Assembly: GCF_008704795.1 (NCBI RefSeq)
Contig: NZ_CP023690.1
Location: 1,488,001-1,552,000 of the forward strand
Direction: 5' to 3'
DNA: 64,000 bases
Source: Streptomyces spectabilis
GTDB lineage: Bacteria; Actinomycetota; Actinomycetes; Streptomycetales; Streptomycetaceae
The notes beneath the pieces were generated by a model that was not told where the DNA came from, did no database searches, and saw only the letters and a list, made by a program, of their open reading frames with translations. Positions 17,095 through 26,110 of the stretch are shown here, piece after piece. The translations under genes were made by a program, and so were the position numbers. Each line of letters starts with the position of its first letter. The first letter of the stretch is position 1.

Positions 17095-18678
17095 TCAGCG
17101 CGCCCCGGTGGCGGGCGGCGCCTCCGTCGGCACCCGGGCGAGCAGCGCCCGCTTGTCCGGCTTGCCGCTCGGCGTCACGGGCACGTCCGTGACGACGGTC
17201 AGCGTGGACGGCAGCCCCGGCACGCCCAGTTCCGCCTCCACGCGTGCCCGTACGGAGTCGAGAGCGGGCGTGGCGCCGGGCGCCGCGACGACGAAGGCGT
17301 GGGCGGCCTCGCCCGTGCGCCGGTCCGCGGCGGCCACGACGTACGCCCGGTCGACGTCGGGGTGGGTGGTGAGGGCCTGCTCGACGGCGCCGCAGTAGTG
17401 CACGACCGCGTCGACGATGACGATGTCGCGGCTGCGGCCCGTGAGGTGGAGGAAGCCGCGCGCGTCCAGGTGCCCCACGTCGCGGGTGCGCACCCAGCCG
17501 TCGCGCAGCACCTGGGCGGTCTCCGTCGCGTCGCGCCAGTAGCCGCTCATGGCGCAGGGGGTGCGCGCCCAGACCTCGCCGGTGCCGCCCGTCGGGACGG
17601 GGACGCCCTCGGCGTCGCGCACGCTCAGCTCGGTGCGCGCCCAGGGGCGGCCCACGGAGGTGGCGGCGCCCGCGGGCCCGTGCGCGAGGTCGTCGGGCGT
17701 CAGGAGGGTGAGCATGCCGGTCTCCGTCTGCCCGTACGCCTGGTGCACGGCGGTGCCGACGCGCTCGACCGCTTCGGCGAGCGCGTGCGGGGCGAGCGGG
17801 GAACCGGCCACGATCAGGACGCGCAGACCGCTGAGGTCGGTGGCGCGGCCGGGCCCGGTGCGCAGCGCGTCGAGCACGCGGTGCAGCCGGGGCACGGTCA
17901 TCAGCAGGGCGGTGATCCGCAGCCGCTCGATGACCCGGGGGAACTCCAGCGGGGCCGCGGGGATGACGGCGGTGCCGCCGCCGAGGAGGCAGAGCCCCAG
18001 GTGCTCGAACATGACGGCGCTGGTGAGGGTTCCGAACAGCAGGAAGCGCCGGTACCCGGCCGCGAGGCGCGCGACCCGGTCGTCCCAGCGGGCGGGCTGC
18101 CAGGACCAGTACGCGGTGAGCGCGCGGTAGTCGAGGACGCAGCCCTTGGGGTGGCCGGTGCTGCCGCTGGTGAGGTGGACCAGGGCCTCGTCGCCCGGGC
18201 GGCCGCGCGCGACGAGGCCGTCGCCGGGCAGCGGACCGGCGTGCGGATGGGCCGCGAGCAGGTCCCTTTCGAGCCGCAGGACGGGGGCGCCCCCGGCGGC
18301 GCGCAGCAGTTCGGGGCGCGCCGGGACGGCGTCGGTGACGACCGCGTCGACGTCCGTGGCCAGGACGTGGGCGAGCTGGGACGGCGTCAGACCCGGGCGG
18401 AGCCCCGTCACCCGGCAGCCGAGCAGATGGGCCGCGATCTGCACGGCGAAGCCCTCGGGCGTGACGTCCGTGGCCAGGGCGAGGGAGCGGCCCGGACCGA
18501 GCCCCGCCGCACGCAGACCGGCCGCGCACCGGGTGACGAGCGAGAGCACCTCGCCGCGCGTGACGGCACGGGAGCGGTGCTCGAAGGCCACCGAGGCGGG
18601 ATGGCGGCGGAACGCGTCGATCAGGGACTGCGGGAAGGGCGCTTCCGTCGAATGGCTCGCTTTGCGTCCGTTTTCCAC
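17095..18678 (-). CDS. Acyl/aryl-adenylate-forming ligase (AMP-binding superfamily)
   Basis: About 527 residues. The ANL core motifs are all present: A3 LTSGSTGHPKG (about 169), A5 YGQTETG, A7 TRDVGHLDARGFLHLTGRSRD and the A10 Lys506 in PSGKPDKRAL. It should activate a carboxylic acid as acyl-AMP and pass it to CoA or a carrier protein. The GTG at 18678 is my preferred start: codons between it and an in-frame GTG at 18792 are poor in third-position G/C and lack domain similarity. No strong ribosome site is visible for either. A TTGACA -35-like hexamer lies on the minus strand at 18875-18880. Divergent from the oxidase trio, it may supply their substrate. Confidence 0.85.
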   Translation of the reverse strand: MENGRKASHSTEAPFPQSLIDAFRRHPASVAFEHRSRAVTRGEVLSLVTRCAAGLRAAGLGPGRSLALATDVTPEGFAVQIAAHLLGCRVTGLRPGLTPSQLAHVLATDVDAVVTDAVPARPELLRAAGGAPVLRLERDLLAAHPHAGPLPGDGLVARGRPGDEALVHLTSGSTGHPKGCVLDYRALTAYWSWQPARWDDRVARLAAGYRRFLLFGTLTSAVMFEHLGLCLLGGGTAVIPAAPLEFPRVIERLRITALLMTVPRLHRVLDALRTGPGRATDLSGLRVLIVAGSPLAPHALAEAVERVGTAVHQAYGQTETGMLTLLTPDDLAHGPAGAATSVGRPWARTELSVRDAEGVPVPTGGTGEVWARTPCAMSGYWRDATETAQVLRDGWVRTRDVGHLDARGFLHLTGRSRDIVIVDAVVHYCGAVEQALTTHPDVDRAYVVAAADRRTGEAAHAFVVAAPGATPALDSVRARVEAELGVPGLPSTLTVVTDVPVTPSGKPDKRALLARVPTEAPPATGAR

Positions 18679-18955
18679 GGGGCATCCGTTTCGGAGGATG
18701 AAACAGCGGCAGCGGGAATGAGGGTGCAGAACAGGAAAGCGGCGTACGATCTCTGGCCGGATTTCACCCGGGGGTCGACCGGCCTGGCTCACGGTATCGC
18801 TCGGCCCTCTTCCCGCAAGCCCTCATTCCCTGTGACGCACGCCACACCAAGACGCCCTGGCGGCCCACTTGAAGTGTCAACTAGCGTGATGTACTCGCTC
18901 GTTGAAGCCTCTCACCGGGGACGTCGGCGACGCTCACCGGAGACGGGAGCAAGGC

Positions 18956-20563
18956 GTGGCCTACGGTGGCTCATTTGACTACTTGATAGTCGGCGCGGGA
19001 CCCGCGGGACTTCAGGCCGGATATTTCCTTGACCGCTCCGGCCACAGCTATCTCATCGTCGAGTCCGGAACAGCTCCGGGAACGTTCTTCACACGTTTCC
19101 CGCGACACCGGAAACTCATATCGATCAACAAGGTGCACACCGGCTGGGACGATCCCGAGCTGAGGCTGCGCACCGACTGGAATTCGCTCCTCTCGGACGA
19201 GGGCGCCCCGCTGTTCACCGACCGCACCCCGCGCTACTTCCCGGCCGCCGACGACATGGTCGGCTATCTGGCGGACTTCGCCGCCGCCCACCGGCTCAAC
19301 GTCCGGTACGGCACCCGGGTCACCGAGATCAGCAGGCCGGGACCGCCCGCGGGGACCGGTGACTTCACCGCGCGGACCGCGGACGGCACCGCCCTGCGCG
19401 CCCGGCGCCTGATCGTGGCCACCGGCGTCAGCCGACCCTACGTACCGCGGGACATCGAGGGCGTCGAGACCGCCGAGCGCTACGACGACGTGTCGGTCGA
19501 CCCGGACGACTTCACGGGCCAGCGCGTGCTGATCATCGGGCGCGGCAATTCCGGCTTCGAGACGGCGGACAACCTGATCGAGACGGCGGCGGTCATCCAT
19601 CTGGCCGGACCCGGTTCGCTGCGCATGGCGTGGCGGACGCACTTCGTGGGGCATCTGCGGGCGGTGAACAACAATTTCCTGGACACCTACCAGCTCAAAT
19701 CGCAGAACGCGCTCCTCGACGGCCGGGTCCTGTCCCTGCGCAAGCTGCCCGACGGCACGTATGTGGCCGCGGTGAGCTTCGCCCGGGTCGACGAAGTGGT
19801 CAAGGAGATACCGTACGACCGCGTCATTCTCGCCACCGGTTTCCGCTTCGACGCGTCCCTCTTCGCCCCGGAATGCCGTCCGCGCCTCACCATCAACGAC
19901 CGGTTTCCGGCGCAGACCGACTCCTGGGAATCCGTCGACGTGCCCGATCTGTTCTTCGCGGGCACGCTCACGCAGGTACGGGACTTCAAGAAATCGACGA
20001 GCGGATTCATCCATGGATTCCGCTACGGCGTCCGGGCGTTGCACCGCGTCCTCGAACGCCGCTACCACGGCGTGCCCTGGCCCGGCAGGGACCTTCCGGC
20101 CACCCCGGCGGCGGCCGCGGACGCCGTGATCGCGCGCGTCAACCGCAGCTCCGCGCTCTGGCAGCAGTTCGGCGTCCTTGCCGACGCCCTGCTCGTCGGC
20201 GCCGACGGCGGCCTGCGCCTCTGCGAGGAGGTGCCGGTCGACCACCTCCACCGCGCCGTCGCCCAGGGGCACTTCGGCGACGTGACGCGGTACTTCGGCA
20301 TCACCCTCGAATACGGCGCCGACCACGACCGCGTCGACCCGTTCGACATCGGGGTCGGCCGGGTGGGGCAGCGTGACACCACCGGGCTCGACGGGCGCTA
20401 TCTGCACCCGGTCGTCCGCGCCTTCCGCGCCGGGGAGCTCCTGGCCGAGCACCACCTCACCGAGAACCTGGAGAACGAGTGGGACAGCGAGGAGGTCCAC
20501 CGCGCCCCGCTCCTGGCCTTCCTGCGCGAGCGCCTCGCCCCGGACAGCGCGGGCCGCGCCTGA
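18956..20563 (+). CDS. FAD-dependent NAD(P)-binding oxidoreductase (FMO/FOXRED-like)
   Basis: A 535-residue flavoprotein. The FAD Rossmann motif is DYLIVGAGPAGLQAGYF near residue 8, and the NAD(P)H motif is VLIIGRGNSGFETADNLI near residue 190. ILATGFRF is the conserved ATG-containing stretch of FMO-type enzymes. The C-terminal third ends in ENLENEWDSEEVHRAPL, which I recall from FOXRED2-like proteins. It may hydroxylate or oxidise an amine or carbonyl intermediate. The GTG at 18956 has GGGAG/AAGG upstream. Its stop overlaps the next start (TGATG), so it heads a translationally coupled trio. Confidence 0.85.
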   Translation: MAYGGSFDYLIVGAGPAGLQAGYFLDRSGHSYLIVESGTAPGTFFTRFPRHRKLISINKVHTGWDDPELRLRTDWNSLLSDEGAPLFTDRTPRYFPAADDMVGYLADFAAAHRLNVRYGTRVTEISRPGPPAGTGDFTARTADGTALRARRLIVATGVSRPYVPRDIEGVETAERYDDVSVDPDDFTGQRVLIIGRGNSGFETADNLIETAAVIHLAGPGSLRMAWRTHFVGHLRAVNNNFLDTYQLKSQNALLDGRVLSLRKLPDGTYVAAVSFARVDEVVKEIPYDRVILATGFRFDASLFAPECRPRLTINDRFPAQTDSWESVDVPDLFFAGTLTQVRDFKKSTSGFIHGFRYGVRALHRVLERRYHGVPWPGRDLPATPAAAADAVIARVNRSSALWQQFGVLADALLVGADGGLRLCEEVPVDHLHRAVAQGHFGDVTRYFGITLEYGADHDRVDPFDIGVGRVGQRDTTGLDGRYLHPVVRAFRAGELLAEHHLTENLENEWDSEEVHRAPLLAFLRERLAPDSAGRA

Positions 20564-21693
20564 TGTCCCGCATCGAGGAGCTGCACGACCGCGCCCGCGC
20601 CGCGCTCGACCCCGTCCACTACGACTACTACGCCGGGGGCTGCGGAGCCGAGGCCGCCCTCGCCGACAACGAGCGCGCCTTCGCCGAACTGGCCCTGCTG
20701 CCCCGGATCCTGCGCGGCAACGACCGGCGGGACACCGGGGTCGCCCTGCTCGGCGACCGGGCCTCGCTGCCGGTCGTCGTCTCCCCCACCGCCTTCCACC
20801 GCCTCGCCCACCCCGACGGCGAGCGCGCTACCGCCCGCGCCGCCGCGCACGCCGGGACCGTCCTGGTGACCAGCATGGCGGCCACGGTGGCCGTCGCCGA
20901 GGTCACCGCCGCGGCGCGGGCCGTGCGCGCCGACGCCGCCGTGTGGTTCCAGGTCTCCTTCCAGCCGGACGACGACGTCACGACCGCCCTCGTCCGCCGC
21001 GCCGAGAAGGCGGGCTGCACGGCCCTCGTCGTCACCGTGGACACCCCGGTCTTCGGCCGCCGCACCCGCGACGAACGCAACGGCTTCCACGACCTGCCGC
21101 CCGGCCTCGCCCCCGAGAACCTGCGCGACCTGCCCGGCGCGCCACCGGGCGGCACCCTGCCCATCACCATGTCACCGGAGTTCACCTGGCGGCACCTGCG
21201 CCGGCTGCGCGACCTCACGAGCCTGCCCGTGGTCCTCAAGGGGGTGCTGCATCCGCTGGACGCGCGCACCGCCGTCGACGAGGGCGTGGACGCGGTCTGG
21301 GTCTCCAACCACGGCGGCCGCCAGCTCGACGCGGCGCCGGGCGCCGTACGGGCGCTGCCGCGCGTCGCCGCGGCCGTCGCGGGGCGCGTGCCCGTGCTGC
21401 TCGACGGCGGGGTGCGCTCGGGTGCCGACGTCGCGGCCGCCCTCGCGCTCGGCGCCACGGCGGTCGGCGTGGGCCGGCCCGTCCTGTGGGGGCTCGCGGC
21501 CGACGGCGAGGCGGGCGTGCGGGAGGTACTCGACGTGCTGCGCGCGGAGTTCGACCACGTCCTGACCCTGTGCGGCGGCCGCAGGCCCGGCGACCTGACC
21601 GCCGACATGGTGGTCAGACGGGAGTGGCCCCCGCTGCCGACGGCCGGCCCGCCGACGGAACAGGGCGGCCCGCGCACCGGCCGGCCGCGATGA
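20563..21693 (+). CDS. FMN-dependent alpha-hydroxy-acid oxidase
   Basis: A 376-residue TIM-barrel flavoenzyme of the lactate oxidase / mandelate dehydrogenase family. It oxidises 2-hydroxy acids to 2-keto acids. Conserved elements: YDYYAGGCGAE near the N-terminus, VSPTAFHRLAHPDGE, VTVDTPVFGRRTRDERNGF, Lys in PVVLKGV, and the catalytic SNHGGRQLD with His250 and Arg253, then the phosphate-binding LLDGGVRSGADVAAALALGA. Hydroxymandelate oxidases of glycopeptide pathways belong here. The start overlaps the previous stop by one base and its stop overlaps the P450 start. Confidence 0.9.
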   Translation: MSRIEELHDRARAALDPVHYDYYAGGCGAEAALADNERAFAELALLPRILRGNDRRDTGVALLGDRASLPVVVSPTAFHRLAHPDGERATARAAAHAGTVLVTSMAATVAVAEVTAAARAVRADAAVWFQVSFQPDDDVTTALVRRAEKAGCTALVVTVDTPVFGRRTRDERNGFHDLPPGLAPENLRDLPGAPPGGTLPITMSPEFTWRHLRRLRDLTSLPVVLKGVLHPLDARTAVDEGVDAVWVSNHGGRQLDAAPGAVRALPRVAAAVAGRVPVLLDGGVRSGADVAAALALGATAVGVGRPVLWGLAADGEAGVREVLDVLRAEFDHVLTLCGGRRPGDLTADMVVRREWPPLPTAGPPTEQGGPRTGRPR

Positions 21694-23141
21694 GGACCCG
21701 TACGAGAGCCCTCTGGGCCGCGGCCGCCGGGCTGGCCGCGCTGTCCACGCCGTACTGGCTCCCGGCCGAGGTCGTCGCCCTGCGGATGCGGATCTTCGCG
21801 CGGCTCGGCGGCGGCGAGGGCGTCGCCGTCCCGGGCGAACAGGTGGGGCCCGACCGGTTCGAGGAGCTGTACGGGCATCCGGCGGCGGGCGGCCGCAGCC
21901 GGGGCGCCGCCCTGTCCGACCTCTTCTGGTACTGGCTCGCGCCCGGTGCCGACGTCCACCAGGAGCACCTGGAGACCGGGCCGCGCTACGACGAGGTGGC
22001 CCGCACCACCCTGGCGATCCTCGCCGGACCGGCCCCGGACCTCTCGCGCGCCGCGGCCCGCTGCGCCGCCGCCGTCCTCGACGAACTGGGGACGGGCCGC
22101 GCCGCACTGGTGCGCCTCCGCGATCTGATGATGCCCGTGTGGGCGGAGTTCTTCCACGAGCGCGTCTTCCACGAGCCGTGCCCGCCCGGGGTGCGGCGCC
22201 TGATCACCGACCACGCCGACGACGTGGTCAGCTCGCTCAAGTGCACCCGCCCGCGCCGCATGCGGCGCCGTCGCCGACTGACGCGGTACCTTGCGGGCCG
22301 CATCGCCGCCGGAGCCGTGCCGCACGCGCTGCCCCGCTCCCTGACCGCGCGCGAGCGGGCGCACTACCTCCAGGGCACGTTCTTCAACACGGCCGTGGTG
22401 CAGCTGTCCGAGGCGATGGCCCATCTGCTGCTCGCCCTCGCCGAACACCACGACGTACAGGAGCGGGTGGCGGGCGCGCCGGACGACGACCGCTATCTGG
22501 ACCACGTCATCGACGAGACGTTCCGGCTCTATCCCCTCTTCGGCGTCGCCCACCGCATCACCACCGCCGACATCACGCTCGGCACGGGCCCCACGCTGCC
22601 CGCAGGATCGGTGCTCTGCTTCAGCTACCCCGCCTACCACGCCACGGGGTACGAGGACCCCGACTCCTTCGCGCCCGACCGCTGGGAGGCGCGCACGGCC
22701 AAGGACGCCCACCACATCCCCTTCGGCGTCGCCGCCAACCGGCCGTGCCCGGCCTGGCGGCTCGCGCCCCTGGTGATGCGCGCGGCCACGCGCGAGGTCC
22801 TGCGCCGCTACGCGCTCGACTCGGCGGTCTCGCACACCCGGTCCATCCCGCACCGCGCCCCCTGCCTCCTGGTGCGGCGCGGGCGGCCGCCGCCCCGCCC
22901 CTGGGTGCTCGGCGCCCGCGCGTTCCTGCGCGTCAGGGACCGCTTCGAAGACGTGGGGCGGGCACCGGCGCAGCTCGTCCTCGGCACCTGGATGGTGCTC
23001 GACGCGCGCCGCCGCCGACTCGCCACGACGTACTTCGCGGCCCACGACACCGAGGGACGGCCGCTCACCGACCGACGCGCCACGGACTCCCCCGACTGCC
23101 CGACGCGCCGACCGGCCGAGGCACGCGGGCGTCGATCGTGA
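21690..23141 (+). CDS. Atypical cytochrome P450 with N-terminal hydrophobic segment
   Basis: A 483-residue P450 read from ATGA overlapping the oxidase stop. The K-helix ExxR is DETFRLYP (Glu276, Arg279), FAPDRW fills the PERF position, and the heme loop is PFGVAANRPCPAW with Cys353. Two things are odd. The heme loop has Cys-Pro-Ala instead of Cys-x-Gly. The expected I-helix oxygen-activation motif (A/G-G-x-D/E-T) is not seen; the region reads GTFFNTAVVQLSEAM. About 130 residues follow the heme Cys, more than usual. The first ~30 residues are hydrophobic, suggesting membrane association, rare in bacteria. It may act by a non-oxygen (rearrangement or dehydration) chemistry. Confidence 0.82.
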   Translation: MRTRTRALWAAAAGLAALSTPYWLPAEVVALRMRIFARLGGGEGVAVPGEQVGPDRFEELYGHPAAGGRSRGAALSDLFWYWLAPGADVHQEHLETGPRYDEVARTTLAILAGPAPDLSRAAARCAAAVLDELGTGRAALVRLRDLMMPVWAEFFHERVFHEPCPPGVRRLITDHADDVVSSLKCTRPRRMRRRRRLTRYLAGRIAAGAVPHALPRSLTARERAHYLQGTFFNTAVVQLSEAMAHLLLALAEHHDVQERVAGAPDDDRYLDHVIDETFRLYPLFGVAHRITTADITLGTGPTLPAGSVLCFSYPAYHATGYEDPDSFAPDRWEARTAKDAHHIPFGVAANRPCPAWRLAPLVMRAATREVLRRYALDSAVSHTRSIPHRAPCLLVRRGRPPPRPWVLGARAFLRVRDRFEDVGRAPAQLVLGTWMVLDARRRRLATTYFAAHDTEGRPLTDRRATDSPDCPTRRPAEARGRRS

Positions 23142-23197
23142 CCCTCCTTCCGTAGGTCCCGACGGTACTGTCCAGGGACATCGCGAAAGGGGATCGG

Positions 23198-23950
23198 ATG
23201 GACCAGGACGCGCGCGGAACCGAGCGGAACATACGCAGTGTCGAGGACGTACTGAGGCTCATGGACGGCCTGTTCGCGCCGGAGGCCGACCGCTGGACGG
23301 CGGGCGCGGCCGACTGGTGGGACGGGTTCTACAGCGACCGGTCCAAGCCGGTGCCGTTCTTCGTGGACAAGCCCGACGCCCATCTGGCCGCCTGCCTCGA
23401 CGCGGGGCTGATCGCGCCCGGCCGGGCCCTCGACCTCGGCTGCGGCCCCGGGCGCAACGCGCTCCACCTGGCCGCGCGCGGCTTCTCGGTGGACGCCGTC
23501 GACCTGTCACCGGCCGCGCTCGCCTGGGCCGGTGAGCGGGCCCGCGAGGCCGGGGCCGACATCCGCTTCCACCGCGGCGACGCCTTCGCGCTCGGCCCGG
23601 ACGCCCTGCCGGGACCGTACGACCTGGTCGTCGACTCGGGCTGCTTCCACCATCTGCCGCCGCACCGGCGCGTCAGCTATCTCGCGCTGCTCGACCGGGT
23701 GCTCGCGCCCGGCGGCCATCTGGCCCTCACCTGCTTCGCGGCGGGCGCCATGGGCTCGGAGCTGTCCGACGCCGACCTCTACCGGCAGGAACGGCTGCAC
23801 GGCGGTCTCGCGTACTCGGCCGAGTCGCTGCGCTGGATCTTCGCCGGTCTGACGGAGGTCGAGCTGCGCCGGATGCGCGCCGAGCCGCCCGAGTCGCCGT
23901 ACTTCGGCGAGCCCTTCCTGTGGGCGGGACTGTTCCGCCGGGAGCCCTGA
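23198..23950 (+). CDS. SAM-dependent methyltransferase
   Basis: A 250-residue class I methyltransferase. Motif I is ALDLGCGPGRNALHLAARGF (about 77-96), then VDAVDLSPAALAWA, YDLVVDSGCFHHLPPHRR and LAPGGHLALTCFAAG. The N-terminal WWDGFYSDRSKPVPFFVDKPD is characteristic of a TehB-like / thiopurine-methyltransferase-like subgroup. AAAGGGG precedes the ATG. It follows the P450 gene by 56 bases but with its own upstream sequence, so membership in that cluster is uncertain. Confidence 0.88.
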   Translation: MDQDARGTERNIRSVEDVLRLMDGLFAPEADRWTAGAADWWDGFYSDRSKPVPFFVDKPDAHLAACLDAGLIAPGRALDLGCGPGRNALHLAARGFSVDAVDLSPAALAWAGERAREAGADIRFHRGDAFALGPDALPGPYDLVVDSGCFHHLPPHRRVSYLALLDRVLAPGGHLALTCFAAGAMGSELSDADLYRQERLHGGLAYSAESLRWIFAGLTEVELRRMRAEPPESPYFGEPFLWAGLFRREP

Positions 23951-24129
23951 GGGATCCGTCGAGGCCCCGCCCCACGGGTGGAGGAACTCCACCCGGAGCT
24001 GCGTCGAAGGATGCACCCCCACGTCGCCCGGGCGCACGACGCGCCGTGGCGAGCGCGCCGGAAGAGTGGAGGGCGACCGGTGACGTGATCCCGCCCCCGC
24101 GAGGCGGCGGGCGACGGAAGGGGCCCGCG

Positions 24130-25989
24130 ATGGGCGGCCACGCGACAGGAAGTGCCCGGGACGACGGTACTCGGCCGTCCCGGGCGGGGTACGAGCGGCA
24201 CGGCACGCGCCGCCGTGCGGCGTTCGGCGCGGCGGGCTGCGCCGTGATCGTGGCGGCGCTGCTCTCCCCGGCGCGCGCGGGAGCCGCGCCGCCGCCCGCC
24301 CCGGCCCTCGACGCGCCCGAGGGCACGGCCCTGCTGCCCAACATCGACGACGACACGCGCCGCTGCCGGCTGCGCCCCGGCGACCTCGACCGGCTCGACG
24401 TGGCCGTGGACCGGCGGCTCGCCGCCTGCCACGACGCGGCGGACGAGGTCGTCAACGGGGCCGAGGACCTGAGGGACTTGACGCCGGTGCGGGTGCGGCC
24501 CACCCGGGCGGACGGCGCCGCGGGCGGCCGCGTGTCCGTGCCCGCGGCGCAGCGCCCGTACGTACGGATCTTCATCGAACGGGACGGCCGGTACGTCCCG
24601 CTCGGCGGCGCGGGGCGCCTCACCGCGAGGGAGGTGCGCCAGGGGGCGCGACTCGCCGTGGAAGGGCGCGACATCGTGCGCGACACCCGGCGGTGGGACG
24701 GCCGGGTCGACCTGACCCTCACCATGGCGGGCGCGGAGGCGCGGCGCGCCGCGCTGACCCTGCGCATGACGCCGGTGCTGCTCCAGCACGACCTCCAGCG
24801 CGCCCGGCACGTCTTCGCCGCCGCGCCGGGGCCCGGCGCCCCGGACAGCGGGCAGCCCGCCGAGGTGCCGGTCCACACGCGGCCGCCGGGGCAGTGGCGA
24901 CAGTTCGCCGACTCGCTGCGCGCGGCGACCCGCGCGGCGGGGCTCCCCGATCGCGAACTGCGCTTCCAGGCAGGCTCGTCGCGGTGGTGGCGCGACATCT
25001 GGCGCCAGGACGTCGTCGAGCCCGGCTACGTCAGCAAGCCGACGCCCGGCGGTACCCCGCACACCCTGCGCGTCCTGCTGCGCTCCCCCAACCACTGGAA
25101 GTCCGCCGACGGCCGCAAGGAGAGCCTGCGCCGGGCGGGCAGGCTGCTCTTCCGCGATCTGCGCGGCCCGGGCGTCGGCGTCGTACAGCAGTACACGACC
25201 CGGCGCGGCCCCGGCGTCGACGAACTCCTCAACTTCACCGGGAACGTCGAGTCCCTGCCGCCCTATCCGGGGCACCCGCGGGGCCGGATCGTCTACGGCG
25301 CGACCGCGCGGCGCCACCCCGACCCGTCGTTCACGCGGATGCTGCGCGCCCAGCGGCAGCAGGAACCGGTCGTCCTCGACACCTCCTGGCTGATCGCCGG
25401 GCACGCCGACGAGACCGTGCACGTCGTCCGGGCCGACAACGCGCGCGGCTGGACGCTCGCCGTGTCCGACCCGCGCCTCGCGCTCGGCCTGCTGCGCGAG
25501 GCGCGGCGCGCCGGTGCGGGCGGGCAGCGCCTGTTCGCCGACACGGTCGCGCCGGACAAGCCGACCGTCGACGAGTTCCTGCGCCACGAGGCCGCCGAGG
25601 GTGACAACGCGGACGCGGCCCGGCACGTCGACGGCCAGCTGAAAGTGCTCCTTCGCGAGACCGGCCTGCGCACGGACGAACTGGTCCGCCTTCCCGTGCT
25701 GTACGCCCGCGTCGAGTCCCGGCCCGGCGGGCCGCGCCGCCACATCGCCTTCTCCCCCGCGCTCGCCAACGGCCTGTCGCTGACCGCCCGCGACTACGCG
25801 GCACCGGTCCCGCACGGGCCGCGGGTGCGCGGCCGCGACCTGTTCCGGGACGCCGCCGAACGCGCCCTGACGGCGAGCGGCGTGCGCGTGCGCTGGGTGG
25901 AGAACTTCTCCTGGGCGCATCTGAGCCTGGGCGAGGTGCACTGCGCGACCAACGCGCTGCGCGAGATCGGCCCGCCGCCCGCGCGCTGA
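24130..25989 (+). CDS. Secreted protein-arginine deiminase (PAD-like)
   Basis: A 619-residue protein. The N-terminus (about 1-50) is basic with TRRR before a hydrophobic core and AGAA, a probable Sec or Tat signal peptide. The rest matches vertebrate-type PAD: Asp294 in WRQDVVEPGY, His425 and Asp427 in WLIAGHADETVHVV, and Cys605 in GEVHCATN. These are the full catalytic set for converting peptidyl-arginine to citrulline. The middle region (about 120-250) is a weak counterpart of the immunoglobulin-like PAD domains. The ATG at 24130 has GGAAGGGG upstream. Extracellular activity on host, competitor or own surface proteins is inferred; calcium dependence cannot be judged. Confidence 0.88.
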   Translation: MGGHATGSARDDGTRPSRAGYERHGTRRRAAFGAAGCAVIVAALLSPARAGAAPPPAPALDAPEGTALLPNIDDDTRRCRLRPGDLDRLDVAVDRRLAACHDAADEVVNGAEDLRDLTPVRVRPTRADGAAGGRVSVPAAQRPYVRIFIERDGRYVPLGGAGRLTAREVRQGARLAVEGRDIVRDTRRWDGRVDLTLTMAGAEARRAALTLRMTPVLLQHDLQRARHVFAAAPGPGAPDSGQPAEVPVHTRPPGQWRQFADSLRAATRAAGLPDRELRFQAGSSRWWRDIWRQDVVEPGYVSKPTPGGTPHTLRVLLRSPNHWKSADGRKESLRRAGRLLFRDLRGPGVGVVQQYTTRRGPGVDELLNFTGNVESLPPYPGHPRGRIVYGATARRHPDPSFTRMLRAQRQQEPVVLDTSWLIAGHADETVHVVRADNARGWTLAVSDPRLALGLLREARRAGAGGQRLFADTVAPDKPTVDEFLRHEAAEGDNADAARHVDGQLKVLLRETGLRTDELVRLPVLYARVESRPGGPRRHIAFSPALANGLSLTARDYAAPVPHGPRVRGRDLFRDAAERALTASGVRVRWVENFSWAHLSLGEVHCATNALREIGPPPAR

Positions 25990-26110
25990 CGCACCGGCGC
26001 CCGACCCCCTATAGGGCACAGCCGCCCGGCTGCCAAGCGAACGACCGATTCATCATGCTCCCGCGTGATGCGGCTGACCGGGCGGGCCGTGTCTCGGGAG
26101 AATGGCGCCC

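Noticed and set aside
18678..18792. N-terminal extension of the adenylate ligase to a GTG at 18792
   Set aside because: Codons there are poor in third-position G/C and the translated stretch has no similarity to the ANL fold; kept as an alternative start only.
23198..23950. Assignment of this methyltransferase to the P450 cluster
   Set aside because: A 56-base gap with its own upstream sequence breaks the overlap pattern; membership cannot be supported from sequence alone.
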